Origin: Baffinella frigidus
Taxonomy: Eukaryota; Cryptophyceae; Cryptomonadales; Baffinellaceae
Direction: 5' to 3'
Length of the DNA: 10,319 nt
Assembly: GCA_026770585.1 (NCBI GenBank)
Contig: MU646336.1
Span: 716,389 to 726,707 of the forward strand
The notes under the pieces are model-generated. The model made no database searches. It was not told the DNA's origin and saw nothing but the letters and a program-made list of their open reading frames with translations. The translations under genes and the position numbers were made by a program. Shown here piece by piece: positions 5,833 through 10,319 of this stretch (its first letter is position 1; every line of letters begins with the position of its first letter).

Positions 5833-5883
5833 AAACCCCAAAACCCCAAACCCAAAACCCAAGCCCTAAACCCTGAACCCTAA
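5833..5883 (-). repeat. Telomere-like repeats left of the MITE-like element
   Basis: Degenerate C-rich units (ccccaaa, cccaaaa, ccctaaa, ccctgaa) continue up to the element boundary at 5884. Confidence 0.9.
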
Positions 5884-6245
5884 AGCCGGTTTTTTGAGCG
5901 GGCTGGTCTGAAAACGGTCACCTCAATTTTTTAAAATGGCCGGAGATCCTTACATTTCCCCTTAGGCCCAAAATTTTAAATGGCCGGAAACGATTTTGAA
6001 AAAAACTTAAAATTGTAAGGAGCCCTTACAATTCGAAGTCTTTTTGCTTTGCATTTTTTTTTCAAATTTGTTTTGCCCTTTTTTTTTCAGCCCACGCTGC
6101 CCCGCATGTTGCCCCCCAACTCCCGGCACCTCAACTGACCCTCCCCCCCCCTCCCCTCCGCCTGGAACCTGAAACAAAACATCGAAAAAAATCAGGCTTG
6201 AGATGACCGTTTGTTATTTGGATCAGGCCGCTCAAAAAAACGGCT
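5884..6245. mobile_element. MITE-like element inserted in telomere-like repeats
   Basis: The 362-bp element begins agccggttttttgagcgg and ends with the matching inverted end ccgctcaaaaaaacggct. The terminal similarity extends about 45 bp inwards with small differences (acggtcacctcaa against its inverted partner ttgagatgaccgt). Telomere-like repeats flank both sides, and ctaa is present at both borders, fitting a short target duplication, though the repeat context makes this ambiguous. The inside is non-coding: a direct repeat (aaatggccgga near 5935 and 5980), a perfect 10-bp stem-loop aattgtaagg/ccttacaatt (6011-6033), T runs near 6050-6090 and C runs near 6140-6160. With no transposase it would need enzymes from elsewhere. 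The superfamily is not assigned. Confidence 0.75.
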
Positions 6246-6617
6246 CTAAACATCAATCCTAAACCCTAAACCGAAAACCCTGAACCCTAGATCCTAAACC
6301 CTAAATTGAAAACCCCTCAACCCTCAACCCTCAAACCTCCAACCTCAACCCGAAACCCAAAACCCGAAACTGTAAACCCTAAACCCTAAATCCCAGACCC
6401 TAAACCCCAAACACTCAACCCCAAGCCCCAAACCCGAAACCACACAAACCCCAAACCCTCAACCCTACACCTTAAGCCCTGAGTCCCCAACCCTGGACCA
6501 TGAACCCCAAACCCTGAACCCCAACCCCTAAACATTAAGCTCAAAACTCTAAACTCTAAACTCTAAACTCTAAACTCTAAACCGTAAACCGTAAACCCTT
6601 GGCCCGAAACTTAAAAC

Positions 6618-6649
<32 letters not shown>

Positions 6650-6813
6650 TCCCTGATCCCCAAACCCCAAACCTCAAACCCCAAACCCCAAACCTTTAAC
6701 CCTAAACCCTAAACCCTAAACCCTAAACCCTAAACCCCAAACCCCAAACCAAACACCACAAACCACAAACCTTTATCCCTCAACCCTCAACCCTTAAACC
6801 TCAACCCTCAACC
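6246..6813 (-). repeat. Telomere-like repeat tract right of the MITE-like element
   Basis: Degenerate C-rich units with homogenised patches: five copies of actctaa near 6544-6580, ccctcaa runs near 6615-6650 and 6777-6810, and five perfect CCCTAAA near 6700-6735. Orientation is the same as in 5019-5743, so the element probably split one tract. No gene. Confidence 0.93.
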
Positions 6814-7255
6814 GTGGGGAGGCGTGGTATCGTGAACTCTCCGTCTCAGCATTTACACTTTCTGTCACAACAACAACAATATTGTGATAAAGGAGGAATA
6901 GTGACTAAATGCAAGAATATGGATTAATTCTTTTGTAGATGGGACCCAAGGACATACTTAGGAACATTCTGATCGATAAACATGACCCTCCCAGGGCACA
7001 ATCTGCTTTTACAGGATCATACCTTGTGCACATACATTACAGGCCCGGATGTCGAATTGGGACTCAGGCGGCAAGTCGACCGACTCCCAGGGACCTGATT
7101 ACATGCACGGACCCGTAAACTGATAGGTTTCGGGCAAATCCGGGATTATGTCCACTTTTCTGATTCAAAAAGTGGGGGCTGGGTCCAAAGTCGCTTTTTG
7201 GGGGGGACAGGTTATGAGGCACGAGGTCGATTAGGGACTGTTTCAGGATCAACTC
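6814..7255. other. Unique non-coding stretch
   Basis: This stretch is more A/T-rich than its neighbours and has no convincing reading frame. A (caa)3 run followed by aatattgtga sits at about 6866-6888. I see no RNA gene or regulatory motif here that I can support. Confidence 0.6.
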
Positions 7256-7990
7256 AAACACCCCAAGAGAGCCACCCTGTAGTCCCTCTTCACGAGCCTC
7301 TGCACTGGAGAGCGAAACGCGATCCGAAAGCAAAAATGCTTTCTCTGCAGATCCCTTCTACGGAACGGCGTGTCGTTGGCATATGTTGGAAGAAATTAAA
7401 ACCTAAAGGACCTAAAGGACCAGGGTCAAGTTTTTGTCCGATCCACCAAAAAATACACGCAAACGACGCTCAAGGGTCCAACTACTCTTAATACAACTTT
7501 TCAGACCCCCGTGATAAGGGATCGCGACCAGCTTGTAAAAGCTCGCGACCTCCTTACAACCCCACGAGCACGGGCACTGTGACTCCTTTAACACGGAGGT
7601 CTTTGCACGTTGTTTGCGCTACTCAGATCCTAAAAGTAGCGCAAAGTCGAGGCATAAGAGCCAAAAGAGTGAGTTGCCGCAGTTGGGATTTTGTGTGGCG
7701 TGTAATGTGTTTTCCGCGCGAAGGGCGATAAAAAATTGAGGGAGTGTTACATGTACCGGGATAGTGTTTTCCGCGCGAACCGCGGAACAAAATTGGGGAG
7801 TTAATCAGTATTTTTGCGTCCTTTAGGTCCTCCAGGTTTAAATTTCGCCCAACATAGCCCAACGACACGCCCTTCCGTAGAAAGGACTGCAGAGAAAGCA
7901 TTTTTGCTTTCGGATCGCGTTTAGCTCTCCAGTGCAGAGGCTCGTGATGAGGGGATCAAGGGGATCAAGAGTTGGTTCTCTTGGGGTGTT
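7256..7990. repeat. Large imperfect inverted repeat (about 165-bp arms, about 400-bp spacer)
   Basis: Arms 7256-7420 and 7819-7990 are diverged reverse complements with several indels. The best-conserved core is gcactggagagc, cgcgatccgaaagcaaaaat and gctttctctgcag. Each arm contains a small stem-loop (gaaagca-aaaa-tgctttc, 7326-7343). Arm 1 ends in a tandem acctaaagg doublet. The minus-strand reading of arm 2 is coding-like (next entry), so the arms may be two inverted copies of a gene fragment, or the ends of a degraded element. In the spacer, gtgttttccgcgcgaa occurs twice (7707-7722, 7764-7779). Confidence 0.8.
7623..7931 (-). pseudogene. Coding-like relic in arm 2 of the inverted repeat
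   Basis: On the minus strand the frame reads WRAKRDPKAKMLSLQSFLRK then GVSLGYVGRNLNLEDLKDA, a plausible helical peptide, and stays open to 7623 through two SRGKH-containing segments (GSRGKHYPGT and PSRGKHITRH). The plus-strand arm 1 frame begins in the same way (RAKRDPKAKMLSLQ), then loses similarity through frameshifts, as expected of a decayed copy. No family is assigned and no splice borders are clear, so this may be a gene fragment or repeat-derived. Confidence 0.35.
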
Positions 7991-8285
7991 GGAGCTATTC
8001 CAAAATAGGATCCTCCTCGCACACACACCGAACCACAAGTCAGCCTTTATGAGGCTCATGGTATCCCATGATTGAAGTATGAGAGCTCCAACCACGGATA
8101 CCCCAGAGAGAAAACACGATTTCAAAAAGTGAAAGGATTGTGTGGGGCTTTGAGCTGAGGACAGCGAGAGAGAACAAGAAAAGGAAGAGAAAGGGGGGGG
8201 GGGATGTGGACGTGTCGAGGTTTCCCCCCATGTACGGAAGTCAGCAAAGTTAAGGGGGAGAGACAGGTGGGTGTGTAGAGGTGTT
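7991..8285. other. Non-coding stretch with purine-rich patch
   Basis: A purine-rich run (gagagagaacaagaaaaggaagagaaaggg and a following G run) lies near 8165-8202. The minus strand is open across the region, but its translation is dominated by Ser/Pro low complexity from this run. No gene is supported. Confidence 0.5.
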
Positions 8286-8531
8286 AGCCCATCCACATGC
8301 GTTAGAGCCCAGCTGCGTTGACACCCACTCCCGTTAGCACCCGCCCGCGTTAGCACTGTCAAACACCAACCCATTGTATAGTTTCCACCCGCATTGTTCA
8401 CGCGTGACGTTAGTGGGTCAGGGGTTAGGGGTTCGTGGATAGGGGTTAGGGGCAGGTCACACGAGTCAGAGTGAATCCGCACGCGTTAGAGCTCACCCAC
8501 TCGCATCAGTGCCCCACCCACACGCATCAGT
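8286..8531. repeat. Degenerate minisatellite, unit about 18-20 bp
   Basis: Loose copies of a unit like cccacncgcgttagagc recur at about 8286-8360 (atgcgttagagccc, tgcgttgacaccc, cccgttagcaccc, cgcgttagcac) and 8476-8531 (acgcgttagagctc, tcgcatcagtgcccc, acgcatcagt). Between them (8418-8455), ggggttagggg units resemble telomere-like sequence. No coding potential is seen. Confidence 0.6.
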
Positions 8532-8620
8532 AAGTGTTTGGTGTTCCTTTTGGTTTGATGTGGTCGGAGGTCCCACCGGGATTCGGGAGTCGCTTTCTAA
8601 GATAAGATCCCGACCCTTGG

Positions 8621-8882
8621 CAGTTCTTGGACAGCGAGCAGTTCTGGGACAGCGAGGAGGCACGTCGTTGGAGCTGCTCTGCGCGTCGCCAGTCCACCGT
8701 ACCCCCAGGTGTGATTTCAGGTCCCCTGAGCAGCGCTGCTGCCCTCCCGCGCTGCTTTCAGGTCAGGGTCTAACTTTGGAGAGTAAGGCTGAAGCACATG
8801 GCCGCACCGTGGCAGGTTCAGCGGGGAGGCGCGCCGTTGGAGCTGCTCTGTGCGTCGCCAGTCCACCGTGTGCCCAGGTGTG
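8621..8882. repeat. 18-bp tandem pair and 64-bp direct repeat
   Basis: cagttcttggacagcgag at 8621-8638 is repeated at 8639-8656 with one change. A longer unit, 8650-8713, recurs at 8819-8882 with about eight mismatches (shared core gttggagctgctctg and gcgtcgccagtccaccgt), 169 nt apart. The plus strand is open through both (8509-8913), but the repeat is not in the same frame pattern and does not look like a protein repeat. 8883-9139 holds nothing further I can support. Confidence 0.85.
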
Positions 8883-9139
8883 CGCCCAGGCATTGACGGG
8901 GTTGGAGTCTTGATTAAACTCATCAACCCGCGCTTCTCCCACCCACTCTGCCTCAGCTAGAGTGAATGAACAGAGTGTGGAAACATGTACAGAGAGTGCA
9001 TAGACAGCGAGCGGCATGCGCGCAGCGCGGCCCCAACTGTTCCACACGGCCCAGACACGGAAAGCAAGCGACGGTTCTCGCGTTCATCGAATCGTTACGC
9101 ACCACGAAGCTAGAGCAACCTCACAGGGGCCCCTAGGGG

Positions 9140-10165
9140 TCAGGGGTCGCGCGCTGCAGGGAACGGGAACACAAAGTCGTTGTAGGCCTCTGGCGTGGCA
9201 GCCTCCCCCCCAAGCGCGCCCTCCCCGACCCTCCCCGACCCATTTTCCTGAAACGGTTCCATGGGCGCAAAGATGGGCGGCTGCGAGAAGAGTGACGAGC
9301 TGCCCCCCCCCCCCGGGCCCCACAAGTGGCTGCCGCCGAGGAACGGCGAGCCTTCCATGCCGGCGAAGAGCGGGAATGCGCCCCGCCCGCCGTCCTGCTG
9401 CATGTGCCCCACCTCGGGCGGGACCGCGAAGCCCCCCAACTCCTCCACGCCGCCGCGCCCGGGCGCGATTGAATTTGACGTTTCGTGGTCCGTGCGCCGC
9501 CGCGGGATGCCGTTGGGCGAAGACGGGTCTGCCCCTTCCCCGCCAATCACCCCCGCGCTCCGCCGCACTTTCCCCCCTTCGTCTTCAAAAGGCATGTCGC
9601 CCCCGTGCGCAACGCCCTTCACCCGGGCGGGCGAGGCCGGCAGTCCGCGCGTCGGCGAAGCCAAGATCCCCGCGCCACCCACCCGAGGCGAAGCCAACGC
9701 CACCGCCGCCGGCGCCACGCTGCCGTTCTTGTGCGCCCGGGACTCCTGCCACTCGCCGCCGCCCCCGCTGTTGGCTCCGCTGTTGCCGCCCCCGCCCCCG
9801 CTGGTGCTGTTGCCGCCGCCGCTGTTGCTCTCCCTGCCCCCGGAGCTGTTGTTCTCCTTCGCGTTCCCAGCCCGCTTCCCCCGCTCCTCCTTATGCTCCT
9901 GCCGTGGCTCCTCCTGAACCTTCTCCTGAACCTTTCGCGAGCTGTTCGTCGCCTCCAGCAGCCGGCTCGTCCCCGCCACATACTTACTGTTGATCCGCTG
10001 GATGTGTTTCAGCGCCGCGGCGTGGAACCCGCCCTCCGCCCCGCCCACATCCTCCTCCGGAACCCTTCTCTCCTGAACCATGCCTCCTGAACCGCCCGTG
10101 CGGCGCGCCAGGCTCTCGACGGCGACCGCTAAGGTTACGAGCACTGCGATCACGAGCGCCGCCGC
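9140..10165 (-). CDS. Unrecognised protein, long terminal exon: hydrophobic N-terminal segment, then Gly/Asn/Ser-rich low complexity
   Basis: The minus-strand frame is open from 10165 to a TGA at 9142-9140 (341 codons plus stop). No ATG precedes the hydrophobic stretch. Instead a pyrimidine-rich run ending cacactag (AG at 10167-10166) suggests an acceptor, so this is probably a last exon with its start upstream. It begins AAALVIAVLVTLAVAVESLA, a likely signal anchor or membrane helix, then a charged part (LKHIQRINSKYVAGTSRLLE, VQEKVQEEPRQEHKEERGKR), a Gly/Asn/Ser-rich stretch (NSGGGNSTSGGGGGNSGANS), and a Pro/Gly-rich tail ending YNDFVFPFPAARDP. Several Asn-x-Ser/Thr sites would allow glycosylation if the chain is lumenal. 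Third positions are strongly G/C on this strand. A perfect donor-like GTAAGT inside (GT at 9987-9986) could allow internal splicing. No family is recognised. The first ATG in frame, 25 codons in, would lose the hydrophobic part. Confidence 0.6.
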   Translation of the reverse strand, partial: AAALVIAVLVTLAVAVESLARRTGGSGGMVQERRVPEEDVGGAEGGFHAAALKHIQRINSKYVAGTSRLLEATNSSRKVQEKVQEEPRQEHKEERGKRAGNAKENNSSGGRESNSGGGNSTSGGGGGNSGANSGGGGEWQESRAHKNGSVAPAAVALASPRVGGAGILASPTRGLPASPARVKGVAHGGDMPFEDEGGKVRRSAGVIGGEGADPSSPNGIPRRRTDHETSNSIAPGRGGVEELGGFAVPPEVGHMQQDGGRGAFPLFAGMEGSPFLGGSHLWGPGGGGSSSLFSQPPIFAPMEPFQENGSGRVGEGALGGEAATPEAYNDFVFPFPAARDP

Positions 10166-10169
10166 CTAG

Positions 10170-10319
10170 TGTGGGGTTGGGAGTTGAGGGGTTGGGTTTT
10201 TGGGTTTTGGGTTTTGGGGGTTGGGTTTCGGGGTCTGGGTTTTGGGTCTGGGGTTTGGGGTTTAATGTTTAGGGTTTGGGGTTTGGGGTTTGGGGTTTGG
10301 GGTTTGGGTGTGGGTTGTG
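10170..10319 (+). repeat. Telomere-like repeats, mostly TTTGGGG variant
   Basis: G-rich units run to the window edge: gggttttggg types at 10190-10230, then tttgggg repeated five times near 10267-10308, with one tttaatgtttaggg unit. This orientation is opposite to the 5019-6813 tract. On the coding strand of the 9140-10165 gene it supplies the C-rich stretch just upstream of the putative acceptor. Confidence 0.9.

Noticed and set aside
7838-8482. Minus-strand open frame of 214 codons
   Set aside because: Much of it translates a purine-rich run and a minisatellite, and in the inverted-repeat arm it uses a frame different from the coding-like one.
8509-8913. Plus-strand open frame of 134 codons
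   Set aside because: It starts in the minisatellite and spans a DNA-level direct repeat; no domain or codon signal supports it.
9981-9987. GTAAGT donor-like site inside the 9140-10165 exon
   Set aside because: The frame stays open with coding-type codons on both sides, so splicing there is not needed; noted only as a possible alternative.
9016-9993. Plus-strand open frame of 325 codons, Pro/Arg/Ala-rich
   Set aside because: It is the antisense shadow of the G/C-biased minus-strand exon; its composition is what the reverse complement of Gly/Asn/Ser codons gives.

Overview
The window looks like nuclear DNA of a eukaryotic, probably photosynthetic microbe. It has spliceosomal introns with GT..GCAG borders, exons rich in G/C at third codon positions, and long tracts of the plant/algal telomere-type repeat TTTAGGG/CCCTAAA with many degenerate variants. 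No bacterial operon, tRNA, rRNA or CRISPR is visible. A subtelomeric region, or a chromosome interior packed with interstitial telomere-like repeats, is the best description. The species cannot be named from this sequence. Green-lineage algae fit, but other algae and alveolates also use TTTAGGG.

Layout. 1-57 is a pure G run at the window edge. 279-3441 (minus strand) holds the 5' part of a Major Facilitator Superfamily transporter gene of the ZIFL/DHA1-like type, which I reconstructed as five exons (3441-3397, 3049-2923, 2675-2605, 1305-1194, 346-279). All four junction phases agree, every acceptor ends in GCAG, and the joined exons read from an ATG through about TM4 without a stop. Its introns hold telomere-like repeats and repeated partial copies of its own exons: an inverted exon 1 copy, truncated exon 4 copies on both sides of exon 4, and a second exon 5. 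3443-4250 is non-coding with a small tandem repeat and a nested inverted-repeat element. 4253-4864 has two short coding-like stretches on the minus strand that I cannot name. 5010-6815 is a roughly 1.8 kb tract of C-rich telomere-like repeats with two interruptions: a 92-bp unique island at 5741-5832 and a 362-bp MITE-like element at 5884-6245. 6816-9139 is mostly non-coding with a large inverted repeat (7256-7420 / 7819-7990) and several small duplications. 9140-10165 (minus) is a long exon of an unrecognised protein with an N-terminal hydrophobic segment and a Gly/Asn/Ser-rich body. 10170-10319 returns to telomere-like repeats, now G-rich on the plus strand and mostly the TTTGGGG variant.

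The most interesting structure is the transporter locus. A 122-bp inverted duplication pairs the first 5' splice site with a copy of itself beside the intron's 3' splice site, and intact exons sit beside repeated broken copies. Together these suggest local duplication that reuses exon borders while introns fill with telomere-type DNA.
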